From: an uncultured Kiloniellales bacterium
GTDB lineage: Bacteria; Pseudomonadota; Alphaproteobacteria; Kiloniellales; JAKSDN01
Reading direction: 5' to 3'
NCBI GenBank assembly: GCA_947258885.1
Contig: CAMYKD010000005.1
Coordinates: 1-52,034, forward strand
Length of the DNA stretch: 52,034 nt
The notes below the pieces were generated by a model that was given only the letters and a program-made list of their open reading frames with translations, was not told the DNA's origin and searched no databases. The first letter of the stretch is position 1. Every line of letters starts with the position of its first letter. A program made the translations under genes and the position numbers. Positions 28,091 to 37,408 of this stretch are shown piece by piece.

Positions 28091-28849
28091 TCAGATCGTG
28101 CGCCCGCCGTCGACCGGCAAGCAGACGCCGGTCAGGAACTCGCCCTCGTCGGCGGCGAGGTAGAGCACGGCATTGGCGATATCCTCGGGCCGCGACATGC
28201 GGCCCAAGGGCACGGTCTCGATGAACTTCTGGCGCAGCTCCGGCGTATCCGGCTGGCCCATGAAAGTCTCCAGCATCCCCGTCGCGCCGATCACGGGGCA
28301 GACCGCGTTGACCCGGATCCGGTCGGGCGCGAGCTCGAGCGCCATGGACTTGGTGATCGTGTTGACCGCGCCTTTCGAGCCGTTGTACCAAGTCAGCCCG
28401 GGACGCGGCCGGAGCGCGGCGGTCGACGAGGTGTTGATGATGCAGCCATGGCCTTGCTTGCGGAACAGCGGCACCACCTCGAGGGCCGCCAGGTAGACCG
28501 CCTTGACGTTGACCGCGTAGGTGCGGTCGAAGTCCGCCTCGCTGACCTCGAGCATCGATTGGTTGACGTGGCTGTAGCCGGCGTTGTTGACCAGGATGTC
28601 GAGCCTGCCGAAGGCGCTCAGCGCAGTCTCGACCATCGCCTTGACCTCGTCCGACCGGGTCACGTCGGCGCGCACGAAGACGGCCTTGCCGCCGCCCCGC
28701 CCGATCTGCTCGGCTACCCTATGCCCGCCCTCGTCATCGATGTCGGCGACCACGACGGCCGCCCCCTCGCGCGCGAAGCATTTGGCGATTCCCTCGCCGA
28801 AGCCCGATCCGGCGCCGGTCACCAGCGCCGCCTTGTCCTTCAGCCGCAT
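28091..28849 (-). CDS. short-chain dehydrogenase/reductase
   Basis: 252 residues from ATG 28849 (MRLKDKAALVTG). Motifs: TGAGSGFG, VNNAGYS, Ser in NTSSTAAL, Tyr and Lys in WYNGSKGA, and the C-terminal LTGVCLPVDGG. A classical NAD(P)-dependent SDR of the FabG-like kind with no determined substrate. It is 35 bp downstream of an aldehyde dehydrogenase gene, which suggests consecutive oxidation of an alcohol and an aldehyde. Confidence 0.87.
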   Translation of the reverse strand: MRLKDKAALVTGAGSGFGEGIAKCFAREGAAVVVADIDDEGGHRVAEQIGRGGGKAVFVRADVTRSDEVKAMVETALSAFGRLDILVNNAGYSHVNQSMLEVSEADFDRTYAVNVKAVYLAALEVVPLFRKQGHGCIINTSSTAALRPRPGLTWYNGSKGAVNTITKSMALELAPDRIRVNAVCPVIGATGMLETFMGQPDTPELRQKFIETVPLGRMSRPEDIANAVLYLAADEGEFLTGVCLPVDGGRTI

Positions 28850-28884
28850 GGTCCCCCCACCGCCCCGCATCGGGGCCCTTGGTT

Positions 28885-30324
28885 TCAGCCGTGCTGCAGC
28901 ACCACGGTCTTCAGCACGCTGAAGCCGTACAGCGCCTCGTAGCCCTTCTCGCGGCCGTAGCCGCTCTTCTTGACCCCACCGAACGGCAGCTCGACGCCAC
29001 CGCCGGCGCCATAATTGTTGACGAAGACCTGGCCCGAGCGCAGGGCGCGGGCGAGGCGCATCTGCCGGCCGCCGTCGCGGGTCCAGACCCCGGCGACCAG
29101 GCCGTAGTCCGTGCCGTTGGCGAGCTTCACCGCCTCCGCCTCGTCGCGGAACGGCAGCACCGCCAAGATCGGCCCGAAAACCTCCTCCTGGGCGAGCGGA
29201 TGGTCCGGCGGCACGTCGGTGAAGAGCTGCGGCGCCACGAAATAGCCGCCCGGGGCAGCGTTGGCGGCGATCCGGCCCTGGGCCGCGGGTCGCAGGCCGT
29301 CGCCCAACGCGCGCGCGAGGTAGCCCTCGATCCGGTCCCGCTGCCTCTCGCTGATCATGGGGCCGCAGTCGAGGTCGGCATCCCAGGGCCCGGCCTCGAG
29401 TCCGGCGAAGCGCTCGGACAGGCGGCCGACGACCTCGTCGTAGACCGGCCGTTCGACCAGCACACGGCTGCCCGCCGAACAGGTCTGGCCGCCGTTCTGC
29501 ACGATGGCCCTGGTCAGCACCGGCAGGGCGTCGTCCAGGTCGGCGTCGGCGAAGACGACCTGCGGCGACTTGCCGCCCAGTTCCAGGGTCACCGGGCAGT
29601 GGTGGCCGGCCGCCGCCGCCGCCACGCGGCTGCCGGTCTCGGGCGAACCGGTAAAGGACACGTGGTCGATACCCGGATGGCCGGCCAGCGCCGCCCCGGC
29701 CTCATCGCCCAGACCTGTGACCAAGTTGATCGCTCCGGCCGGAAAGCCGACCTCGAGCGCCAGCTGGCCGATGCGCAGAATCGACAGGCAGGCGTCCTCC
29801 GCCGGCTTGACCACCACGGCGTTGCCCATGGCGAGCGCCGCGCCGATCGAGCGGCCGGCGATCTGCGCCGGATAGTTCCAGGGCACGATGTGGCCGGTCA
29901 CGCCGTGCGGCTCGCGCAGGGTGAGGACGGTCATGCCGGCCTGATAGGGCAGGGTCTCGCCGTGCACCTTGTCGGCAGCGCCGGCGTAGAATTCGAAGTA
30001 GCGCGCCGCGGCGACGATGTCGGCGCGGCCCTGGGCCAGCGGCTTGCCGGTGTCGCGGGCTTCCAGCGCGGCGAGCGAATCGCCGTCCTCGAGGATCGCC
30101 GCACTCAGTCTGGCGAGCAGCCGGCCCCGCTCGGCCGCGGTCATACGCCCCCAAGGACCCTCCAGCGCGGCGTGGGCGGCGTCGACCGCCGCGTCCACAT
30201 CCTCGGCCGTGCCCCGCGCCAAGGCGCCGAAGGCGCCGCCGTCGCTGGGATCGACGACCGGCAGGCTTTCCCCGCCCAAGGGCGGACGCCACTCGCCACC
30301 GATCAAGACTTCCGCGTCCAGCAT
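28885..30324 (-). CDS. NAD(P)-dependent aldehyde dehydrogenase
   Basis: 479 residues. Catalytic Cys282 in GGQTCSAGSR, general base Glu248 in TLELGGKSP and Asn150 in PWNYP are all in place, and the cofactor loop FTGSPETG is present. Upstream of the SDR in the same operon. The substrate is not readable from sequence; betaine-aldehyde-like or general aldehyde enzymes look similar. Confidence 0.92.
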   Translation of the reverse strand: MLDAEVLIGGEWRPPLGGESLPVVDPSDGGAFGALARGTAEDVDAAVDAAHAALEGPWGRMTAAERGRLLARLSAAILEDGDSLAALEARDTGKPLAQGRADIVAAARYFEFYAGAADKVHGETLPYQAGMTVLTLREPHGVTGHIVPWNYPAQIAGRSIGAALAMGNAVVVKPAEDACLSILRIGQLALEVGFPAGAINLVTGLGDEAGAALAGHPGIDHVSFTGSPETGSRVAAAAAGHHCPVTLELGGKSPQVVFADADLDDALPVLTRAIVQNGGQTCSAGSRVLVERPVYDEVVGRLSERFAGLEAGPWDADLDCGPMISERQRDRIEGYLARALGDGLRPAAQGRIAANAAPGGYFVAPQLFTDVPPDHPLAQEEVFGPILAVLPFRDEAEAVKLANGTDYGLVAGVWTRDGGRQMRLARALRSGQVFVNNYGAGGGVELPFGGVKKSGYGREKGYEALYGFSVLKTVVLQHG

Positions 30325-30447
30325 GCCCTCATCTCCCCTAGCGGCAATCGAATTTCAGACTAGCGCAAGGCGCGGGAACTGCGCAAAGTCAAAGCACGCC
30401 CGGGCACCCGGGCGAGCGGCTGCATCGACATCAAGCTTCGTTGGCTT

Positions 30448-31845
30448 TCAGTTTGGGGCTGGCCCTCTGTTCGCCAGGCGCTCCGCGCTTCGGCGGCGCA
30501 GGCGGGCCTCCAGGCCGGCCAGTTTTGCTTCGATCGCAGGGCCGATATGGATCTGTGGCCGGGACGGCGTGAGACCCTCGCGCTTTTCACGCTCCGTGAT
30601 GGCCTCTCTGGCATCGTGGAAGGCCTTGACGAAAGAGAACTCCTCGCGGAGCTGTTCCTTGAAATAGGCTTGGCCGAAATAGGTGAAGTCGTTGAGGTTG
30701 CTGCAGCCGAACGACTTCCTGTCGGCGCGCGCGGCGGTTATGATCACGGTGTTTTCGTCCTTGAGAGTATCGACGAACCCGCCCGAGTAACAGGCCGAGA
30801 CCACCAGAACCCGCCACTTGATCCCCGAGCGGTCGAGCATCTCCTTCAATTTCGTCGCGGCAAGACCGTTGAGGCGAAGAGGCCAGAAGTTTGTCGAAAG
30901 CACTTGTTTTCGTGATCCGTGCGAGGTCAGGAACAGGAACAGTACGTCCTCGTCCCGGTCGATCCGACGAGCTATGCCGTTCAGTGCGCGCCGAAGGTTG
31001 CTGGCGCTGGCCAGAGGTAGGTCCTGGACCGTCGCCCGGTTGTTTACCAGCATGACGGAGCGGTCCGTCGTGTCGAAGCGGTCGTCGAACAGCCGTCTGA
31101 CGAAGCGCACCTCCTTCATGAAGACGTCCTGATAGGCGGACCCGCCGAAACCGACGAAATAGAGGTCGGTGACACCGGGCCGCTGGGCCGCCAGGGCCCC
31201 GGTCACTTGATCGAGCAGGTCCCGCTGGGCGTCGTAGGTGTCCTCGACATTGACCCGGACACGGTCGGACGGCTCCGTCGCCGCGACGGTGCTGTACCAG
31301 AGCCGTTGTTCGGGGAGCCCGAACCGGGGGGCGAGATTGCAGACGGCATAGACCAGGACGAGCGCCGCCGCCCGGCCGATGTTCGCATTGTAGAGCAGCC
31401 TCACCGCACGGAAGACCACGGCGAGCAGCCAAGAGACCCAGACGAGGAATACCGTCCAGGCTGCCACGTACGAACTGCTCTCGGCGGCCATTTCGCTGAG
31501 CCACCTCAAGACGGCGACGGCGGAGAGCATGAGCGGACCGGCCGATGCCAAATAGACCAACAACGCGCCGCCGGTCCACGACGCCCCCTGGATCCGGGCC
31601 ATGAGGTACACGCTGAAAACCAACAGCAAATAGAACGTCGCCGCGTGGCTGAGGCCGTAGACGTTGAATCCACGTTCCGGTTCGGTGGAAACGAAGCCGT
31701 ACCCGAACGAAAGGGCAAATCCCGTGAGGAGAAGCAAGACCGCTTGGTCGATGCTGACCCTAAACGAGTCTTGCCGGACCGGGAGCATGAGGGCGAGCCG
31801 GGCGCCCGCGATGATGTTGCCGATCACGTCGCGCAAATGGTTCAA
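30448..31845 (-). CDS. membrane-anchored C13 (legumain/caspase-like) cysteine peptidase
   Basis: 465 residues. Four or five hydrophobic segments (about 34-53, 66-83, 92-116, 129-149, 158-172) precede a soluble C13 domain. The dyad is visible: His309 in FLFLTSHGSR and Cys352 in LVVSACYSGGFV, followed by VIITAARADRKSFGC. Bacterial C13 peptidases are poorly characterised. The C-terminus ends in a basic, coiled-coil-like tail (KLAGLEARLRRRSAERL). It stands alone and its promoter region contains no firm sigma-70 match. Confidence 0.82.
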   Translation of the reverse strand: MNHLRDVIGNIIAGARLALMLPVRQDSFRVSIDQAVLLLLTGFALSFGYGFVSTEPERGFNVYGLSHAATFYLLLVFSVYLMARIQGASWTGGALLVYLASAGPLMLSAVAVLRWLSEMAAESSSYVAAWTVFLVWVSWLLAVVFRAVRLLYNANIGRAAALVLVYAVCNLAPRFGLPEQRLWYSTVAATEPSDRVRVNVEDTYDAQRDLLDQVTGALAAQRPGVTDLYFVGFGGSAYQDVFMKEVRFVRRLFDDRFDTTDRSVMLVNNRATVQDLPLASASNLRRALNGIARRIDRDEDVLFLFLTSHGSRKQVLSTNFWPLRLNGLAATKLKEMLDRSGIKWRVLVVSACYSGGFVDTLKDENTVIITAARADRKSFGCSNLNDFTYFGQAYFKEQLREEFSFVKAFHDAREAITEREKREGLTPSRPQIHIGPAIEAKLAGLEARLRRRSAERLANRGPAPN

Positions 31846-32195
31846 ATCATTCGCCCCTCAAACAAATTGCAAGCATGCGATGTCGATCTACTATCGCGCG
31901 AGAGATCTTAAGATTGGGTTGCGCGCCTGCCGCGCGCCTGCCGATGGAACTGAACTGCAACCAACGCGGAACTGTCCGGCAGGGGCCGGTTGCGGATCGG
32001 GCCCCTTCCGGTTTTCCCGGCGTATTATCAGCCAGTTGAATAATGACGGCGCCGGGGCGGGCTTTCTTCCCGCCCCGGCGCCGCCGACAGCTGCTCTGAA
32101 CAGTCGCCCCGCTCGTGCCTGGAAATACGGTTGGTACGATCGGGTGTGGTTGCCACTATGTGGCGTGGCCTCTTAAGAAACCCTTGCCGGAATTG
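31846..32195. other. intergenic region upstream of C13 gene
   Basis: 350 bp between two minus-strand genes. It holds an 11-bp sequence repeated in tandem (31921-31931 and 31932-31942, GCGCGCCTGCC) and a long hairpin (32047-32083). No gene is supported. A moderately AT-rich stretch next to the C13 start may hold its promoter, but I could not assign hexamers. Confidence 0.6.
32047..32083 (-). terminator. 15-bp GC-rich hairpin, possible terminator
   Basis: Perfect 15-bp stem (32047-32061 with 32069-32083) with a 7-base loop, about 113 bp downstream of the minus-strand EamA stop. It lacks a clean T-run on the minus strand, so activity is uncertain. Confidence 0.45.
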
Positions 32196-33137
32196 TCAGT
32201 GGGACCGCCATCGCCGCTCGAGCAGAGGCCAGGACAGCTCGGCCAGTACGGAGCCGCAGACCACGACGATCGCCGCGACCTGCACCCAGGTGATCGGCTG
32301 GCCCAGGATGGCCAGCGCCAGGACCGCGGTGATCACCGGCTTGAGGAAGAAGAGGTAGCTGCCGCGGGTGATGTCCGGGACGGCGGCCAGCCCGGCGAGC
32401 CAGAAGAGCTGCGTCACGGTGGTGTTCCACAGGGCCAGCGTGAGCAGCGACCAGGCCGCGACCGGCGGCTTGTCGAAGAGCGTGGTCGGGACGACCCAGA
32501 CGCCCCAGGCCATGCCAACGATGAGCCAGAGGCCGACGGCGCCGATCGACATGGAGACCGTCGTGATGCGGATCGCGCCGTGCTTGACGATGAGCGGCTT
32601 GGCGAGGACCGCATAGGCCGAACCGGTGGCCGCACAGATCAGGGTCAGGCCGAGCCCGGCAAGCGAGCGGTTGGCGCCCGCCAGTTGCGCCAGGTAGCCG
32701 TCGGTCAGCAGCAGCGCCACCCCGAGAATCGCGCAGGCGCCGCTGATCAGCTTCGGGATGCCGATGGGCATGCGATAAAGCGCCAGGTTGGTCAGGCCGA
32801 CGAAGATCGGCATGGTGGTGACCAGCGTGCCGACCTGGACGATCGAGGCGTAGTCGAGCGCCCAGTGGAACGCCAGGTAGGGCACGCTGACCCCGCCCAG
32901 CGACAAGAGCAGCAGGCGCAGGCCGTCCTGCCTGAGCGGCGTCAGGAGGTCGCGGGTCGCCTTGCGGGACAGCGCGACCACGAGCAGCCCGGCCCCGCCC
33001 AGGACGTAGCGCCAGACCGAGACCTCCGGCCCGGCCACGCCGGACAGCACGGCGAAGAACTCGCTGGAGGCGTGGCCCGTCACGCCGATGAAGACCGCGA
33101 GGTAGGCCAGCGTCGGGGTCATGCGCATCGGCGTCAC
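32196..33137 (-). CDS. EamA/DMT-family transporter
   Basis: 313 residues, about ten membrane helices in two EamA repeats (GVSVPYLAFHWALDYASIVQVGTLVTTMPIFVGLTNLAL and the C-terminal TRGSYLFFLKPVITAVLALAILGQPITWVQVAAI). Start codon overlaps the stop of the hydrolase gene by 4 bp (ATGA), so the two are coupled. It differs from the EamA gene at 13890 in sequence. Cargo is unknown; coupling to a hydrolase might mean it exports the hydrolysis product. Confidence 0.9.
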   Translation of the reverse strand: MTPMRMTPTLAYLAVFIGVTGHASSEFFAVLSGVAGPEVSVWRYVLGGAGLLVVALSRKATRDLLTPLRQDGLRLLLLSLGGVSVPYLAFHWALDYASIVQVGTLVTTMPIFVGLTNLALYRMPIGIPKLISGACAILGVALLLTDGYLAQLAGANRSLAGLGLTLICAATGSAYAVLAKPLIVKHGAIRITTVSMSIGAVGLWLIVGMAWGVWVVPTTLFDKPPVAAWSLLTLALWNTTVTQLFWLAGLAAVPDITRGSYLFFLKPVITAVLALAILGQPITWVQVAAIVVVCGSVLAELSWPLLERRWRSH

Positions 33138-33940
33138 AGGCCCTTCGCGAAGTCGAGCAGCGCCCGAACGGTCTCGGCCGGACGCTCGAGCGGGATCAGG
33201 TGGCCGGCATCATCCAGCGTTATCTGGCGCGCCCTGGGCAGGCGGGCGCTGAGCGACGCCAGCGCCGAGGCCTCGTAGAACACGCGATCCTGCAGGCCGG
33301 TCATGACCAGCACCGGCAGGTCCAGCCGCTCGTAGGACAGGTCCCAATCGGCCTCGGCGGCCCAGGTCAGGAGATTCATGTGGCCGTGAGCGGGGTCGAG
33401 CGGCTCGTAGGGGGCCTCGCCGAGGCAGGTCGGACGCAATGCCGTGAGCTTCTCCTCGTTCACCAGCAGCGGCAGATAGAGGTCCATCAGGAGCTGAAGG
33501 CCACCGGTGCGCGCCGCCCGCGCCATACCCCGGTTGATCCAGTCGAGCCGGGGTCCCGGACGCCGCAGCGTGTTGATCAGCACCAAGCCCTCGGCCGCGG
33601 CCCCCCGGAGCCAGGCCTGGGCGGCGAAGAGTCCGCCGATCGAAAGGCCGACCAGGATCGGCCGCGGCGGCGCGACGGCGTCCAGCAAACGGACCAGGTC
33701 GCCGGCGACGAGCCCGTCGTCGAGCCGGGCGTCGGGACTGAACGGGCTGTCCTGCTGGCCCCGCAGGTTGTAGGCGAGCGTGCCGTAGCCGAGGGCCCTG
33801 AGGGCCGGGCCGATCTCGGCCTGCCACATGCCGGTGTTGCCGGTCAGCGCGTTGACGAAGACGAAGCTTTGGCCGGCGTCGCCCGGCGGGTCGTATTCGT
33901 AGTGAAGGCCCTCGCCGGGGCCGAGCGTCAAGAAGGCCAT
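33134..33940 (-). CDS. alpha/beta hydrolase
   Basis: 268 residues. Nucleophile Ser100 in GLSIGG, probable Asp in MTGLQDRVFYE and His in DDAGHLIPLE. The oxyanion region is FVNALTGNTGMW. RxPAETVRALLDF near the end is typical of the fold-family tail. It is the upstream gene of the hydrolase-EamA pair. Substrate is unknown. Confidence 0.9.
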   Translation of the reverse strand: MAFLTLGPGEGLHYEYDPPGDAGQSFVFVNALTGNTGMWQAEIGPALRALGYGTLAYNLRGQQDSPFSPDARLDDGLVAGDLVRLLDAVAPPRPILVGLSIGGLFAAQAWLRGAAAEGLVLINTLRRPGPRLDWINRGMARAARTGGLQLLMDLYLPLLVNEEKLTALRPTCLGEAPYEPLDPAHGHMNLLTWAAEADWDLSYERLDLPVLVMTGLQDRVFYEASALASLSARLPRARQITLDDAGHLIPLERPAETVRALLDFAKGL

Positions 33941-34047
33941 GATTCACCTTGATCGGACGAGGGGCCGGGAGACGGCCCGCCGCCGCATTATCCGCACGAA
34001 TTCGGACTGCTTGACAAGGGCTCCGACAGCGGCGCCCCGGCGGCGCG

Positions 34048-34707
34048 TCAGCCGGGCACGAAGCGCTGGTCCAGCACGATGTCAAAGCGTCCGGCGAGCG
34101 CCCCGGGCTCGACCTCGGGTGCCGGCTCCAGCGCGACGATCAGGCGGGCCCGGGCCAAGGGGTCGCGGACCCGGTTGAGGATGCCGTCGCGGGCATTGAG
34201 CGCTTCGCCGGCCACGTACATCTGCGTGGTCAGCCCGTCGATCCCGCGTCCCGAGATCGCGAAATGGATGTGCGGCGCGCGCCCTGGATATGCCACCGGC
34301 TTGATGGTGCGAAACCGAAAGGCGCCGTCTTCGCCGACCGCCATGCGGCCATAGCCCTGGAAGTTCGGGTCGGCCCGGCCGCCGCGGTCGCCCGGATGGT
34401 GATAGCGCCCCGAAGCGTCGCACTGCCAGATCTCGACCCGGGCGCCGGCCAGCGGCCGGCCGGCCGCGTCGAGCACCCGGCCGAAGACGTGGGCGACGAC
34501 GCCCGATGCCGCCTGGCCGCGGCCGGCCACCTGCACCAGGTCGGTGTCCGAGTCGAGCGGCAGGCGGAGCGGATAGAACGGCCCGGGGGTCTGCCGGGGC
34601 GTCGGCACCAAGGCCGCCGACAGACTTTTCGGCAGCAGCGCGCCGGCGCCGGCGGCCAAACCGGCCGCGAGCAGCCGGCGCCGTTGCAGCGAACGGGATC
34701 GAACCAT
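34048..34707 (-). CDS. Tat-type intradiol dioxygenase (protocatechuate 3,4-dioxygenase family)
   Basis: 219 residues from ATG 34707, which has GGAGGAGG about 8 bp upstream. A twin-arginine-like signal (QRRRLLAAGLAAGAGALL) leads to an intradiol domain with TPGPFYP, then the four Fe(III) ligands Tyr102, Tyr140, His146 and His148 (RYHHPGD, AYPGRAPHIHF). Non-haem iron enzymes of this family cleave catechol rings between the hydroxyls; a secreted form would act outside the cytoplasm. A longer upstream frame is a shadow of the neighbouring gene. Confidence 0.87.
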   Translation of the reverse strand: MVRSRSLQRRRLLAAGLAAGAGALLPKSLSAALVPTPRQTPGPFYPLRLPLDSDTDLVQVAGRGQAASGVVAHVFGRVLDAAGRPLAGARVEIWQCDASGRYHHPGDRGGRADPNFQGYGRMAVGEDGAFRFRTIKPVAYPGRAPHIHFAISGRGIDGLTTQMYVAGEALNARDGILNRVRDPLARARLIVALEPAPEVEPGALAGRFDIVLDQRFVPG

Positions 34708-34817
34708 GCGTCGCCTCCTCCAAGTCTTGTCGACAGGAACAGGATATAGGTCGGCCGGATGCCGATAACCAGTCGCGCCGTGTCCCCCGGGCGTGACGGG
34801 ATCCGGCGGCGGTCCGG

Positions 34818-35204
34818 CTACAGGACGATCACGAGGGTGATGGCCAGGACGCAGGCCATGCTCGTGGCGGCAAAGCTGTCGCGCAGGTCGGGCACGGGCC
34901 CCTCCCGCGCACCGCGCGCAACGCCGAAGTCCGCCGGCTCCAGCCGCCCGGCCGCCGATTCGGCCAGGACCTGGCGCGCGAAATGTCGCACGTACCCGGG
35001 CACGAACCGTTTGAAGAGATAGGCCACGAAGGCCGGCTCGAGCCACCGGTCGTCGGGTTCCATGCCGTGCCAGTTTCGCCAGGCGGCGCGAAACAGCTCG
35101 AAGTCAAGGATGCCCAAGGCGGCCTTGGCTTCGGTTACGAGATCGTCGTCGCTCAAGCCCTCGACGGCTCGAGAGGGGTCGAATTGCGATAGGTTCGGTT
35201 TCAT
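34818..35204 (-). CDS. unknown protein with C-terminal membrane tail
   Basis: 128 residues from ATG 35204 (AAGAGGAGCG upstream). A soluble helical segment with LSDDDLVTEAKAALGILDFELFRAAWRNWHG, an acidic/aromatic middle and a C-terminal hydrophobic tail (SMACVLAITLVIVL) with no residue after it. Tail-anchored topology is plausible. It is the gene immediately upstream of the intradiol dioxygenase (110 bp) on the same strand; no function is recognised. Confidence 0.65.
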   Translation of the reverse strand: MKPNLSQFDPSRAVEGLSDDDLVTEAKAALGILDFELFRAAWRNWHGMEPDDRWLEPAFVAYLFKRFVPGYVRHFARQVLAESAAGRLEPADFGVARGAREGPVPDLRDSFAATSMACVLAITLVIVL

Positions 35205-35425
35205 CCCGAAAGCGCTCCTCTTGTCGCTGCGATGGCCTCCGGGCGTCTCCGTTCTGGTCAACCAACTTTAGGCCCACTGGCGTGATGTTCGAAGCTCACG
35301 CAAAATTGATCCTACCGGTGGCAAGCAAAGGAACGGTAAATATCGACTCCCCTTGCGGCAAGATCGTGCCATTTGAGCTAGACTGGCAACGCCACATCGA
35401 CGGCATCCAGAAAGAGAGAGGTGCA

Positions 35426-35725
35426 ATGTCCGCTTTCCTCGTCGCTCATCTGAACGTTACCGACCCGACAGCTTTCGAGGGCTACCGGGCCGCGGTGCCC
35501 GATGTGATCGCGCGTTTCGGCGGGCGGTATCTGGTGCGCGGCGGCGCCGTGGAAGTCCTGGAGGGCGAGTGGCGGGTTCCACGCCTGGTAATTCTGGCCT
35601 TCGACAGCATGGACCGGGCCAAGCAATTCTACCACTCGGCGGAATATCAGGAGATCCTGCCGCTCCGCCTCGCCGCGGCCGAGGGCGACGTCGTTCTGGT
35701 CGAGGGCGCCCCCGGCGCCGAGTGA
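35426..35725 (+). CDS. DUF1330 family protein
   Basis: 99 residues from ATG 35426 (AGAGAGAGG just upstream). Dimeric alpha-beta barrel motifs: AFLVAHLNVTDPTAFEGYRAAVP, RFGGRYLVRGGAVEVLEG, RLVILAFDSMDRAKQFYHSAEYQEI. The length and sequence match DUF1330, whose role is not known. It diverges from the tail-anchored gene over 221 bp. Confidence 0.9.
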   Translation: MSAFLVAHLNVTDPTAFEGYRAAVPDVIARFGGRYLVRGGAVEVLEGEWRVPRLVILAFDSMDRAKQFYHSAEYQEILPLRLAAAEGDVVLVEGAPGAE

Positions 35726-35871
35726 TCGCGGGGCCTCCCGCCGCGCACTGTTTCCTTCGGGCGGCACGCCCGTGCCGCGGCAATCCTTGAAACGACGGGT
35801 GAAGCGCTACAAGTGCTGCAGCAAGCCTATTTTATAGTATGGCTCGAACGAGGTGGCTATGCTGTCTTGAC

Positions 35872-37125
35872 ATGAGCTCGGAAACCATCGGCGATATCGA
35901 CGGCCGCGCTTCGGACGCACCGGACGCCGCCCAGCGGGAGGCACGGCTGGCGCGCTTGAGCCTGCGTTACAACGACATGCTGCGCTCGGCTGTCGGCTGG
36001 CTGTGGGAAACCGATGCGCGGCTGAACCTGACCTATGTTTCGCCGCCGATCGCGACCACCCTGGGCGTTCCGGCGCAGATGCTGATCGGGCGCAACCTGC
36101 TCCACCTGTTCGGCCTCGAGGAGGGCGAGCGTGCCAGTGGGCGCATGGCCGCGGCCATCGCCGCGCGCCGCTCGTTCCGCGACGAGCACTTCGTGCTCGA
36201 TATGGGCGAAGGCCTCAGGACGAGCTACCGGATCACCGGCGTTCCCTATTACAACGAGACCGCCGGGCGCTTCGCTGGCTATCGCGGAACCGGCACGGCG
36301 ATTCCCGAGTCGCTCGACGCCACCACCGAGGACGCCGAGACCGCCGGGCAGCTCTTGGAAATGCTCGAGGACGCCTTGGCGCACAAGGACCAGCTCGAAT
36401 GGGAGATCTCCAAGGCCGGGGACGAATCGCTTCAAATCCGTCTGGCCGGAATCGCGCACGAACTGCGCACGCCGCTCAATGCCATTATCGGCTTTGCCGA
36501 AGTGATCAAGGAACGCCAGCTGGGTGACGACTGGAACCGCTACCAGGACTACGCATGCAACATTCACGAGAGCGGCCTGCACTTGCTCGAGGTGATCAAC
36601 GACCTGATCGACCTCGCCAGGATCGATAGCGGGCACAAGAGCCTGCAACCCGAACGGCTGGACGTGGAGCCGATCGTCGCCAGCGCGCTGCGCATGCTCG
36701 AAGACAAGGCGCAGGAAGCCGAGGTGCTTCTGGTCAACAGCCTGGCGTCCGGCACGCCCTGGGTGAACGGCGAGCGCCACGCGCTGCGGCAGATCCTGCT
36801 GAATCTGCTTACCAATGCAATCAAGTTCACGCCGGCCGGGGGCACGGTCGGTGTCGAGTGGCAGGCCACCGACATCGCAACACTCGACCTGATCGTTTGG
36901 GATACCGGTGTCGGGATCGACCCGAAGGACCAGGAGCGGGTCTTCGAGAGATCCTACCGGGCGCCCCAAAAGAACCTCGAGCGGCCGGGCAGCGGCCTCG
37001 GCCTGTCGATCTCGCGCAATCTGGCCCGCGCGATGGGCGGCGACATCGTCATTTCGAGCCAGCCCGGCGAGGGCTCGCGCGTAACGCTACGACTGCCGCT
37101 CGATCCGAATCCGTCGGGACCGTAG
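35872..37125 (+). CDS. soluble PAS-domain histidine kinase, PleC/DivJ/PdhS-like
   Basis: 417 residues from ATG 35872; an ATG 33 bp earlier would add 11. N-terminal PAS-like sensor (about 30-150, WLWETDARLNLTYVSPP, LIGRNLLHLFGLEEGE), then the dimerisation helix with phosphoacceptor His196 in IAHELRTPLNAIIGFAEV, and a HATPase domain with NLLTNAIKFTP, VWDTGVGIDP and GSGLGLSISRNLARAMGG. The H-box region resembles the PleC/DivJ group that signals to DivK and CtrA. No membrane segment and no adjacent response regulator. Confidence 0.9.
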   Translation: MSSETIGDIDGRASDAPDAAQREARLARLSLRYNDMLRSAVGWLWETDARLNLTYVSPPIATTLGVPAQMLIGRNLLHLFGLEEGERASGRMAAAIAARRSFRDEHFVLDMGEGLRTSYRITGVPYYNETAGRFAGYRGTGTAIPESLDATTEDAETAGQLLEMLEDALAHKDQLEWEISKAGDESLQIRLAGIAHELRTPLNAIIGFAEVIKERQLGDDWNRYQDYACNIHESGLHLLEVINDLIDLARIDSGHKSLQPERLDVEPIVASALRMLEDKAQEAEVLLVNSLASGTPWVNGERHALRQILLNLLTNAIKFTPAGGTVGVEWQATDIATLDLIVWDTGVGIDPKDQERVFERSYRAPQKNLERPGSGLGLSISRNLARAMGGDIVISSQPGEGSRVTLRLPLDPNPSGP

Positions 37126-37408
37126 CAAGATCTCGGCTGGAAGCGTCTGGCGCGGGTGGCGGCCTTCTACGACCGAATTGCCGACCAATTCGCCCGGCAG
37201 GTTCTGCGCGAGTGGCGACGCGACCCCGGCCTGCCCGGCGTGATCGAACGGCTGCCGGGCGCGGCGGGAAGGGGCGAAGCCCCGGGACGACCCGGGGCCG
37301 CCGGGGGACGCGACCCGACCAACGCGCGTGAGCCGATGACACGGCCGGCGGGATCGCGTTATACTCGATTGGTTCCGATGGCTAGGAAGGCTGTGAAAGG
37401 GAAGAGCT
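37126..37408. other. intergenic region with GC hairpin
   Basis: 283 bp. An 8-bp stem with ACGA loop (37279-37298) is present without a T-run. A plus-strand frame from GTG 37156 gives protein-like sequence (VAAFYDRIADQFARQV) but soon becomes Gly/Arg-rich and overlaps the next gene; it may be a decayed fragment. Confidence 0.45.

Noticed and set aside
37279-37298. GC-rich 8-bp hairpin after the histidine kinase
   Set aside because: No T-run and 150 bp away from the stop; chance hairpins are common in this DNA.
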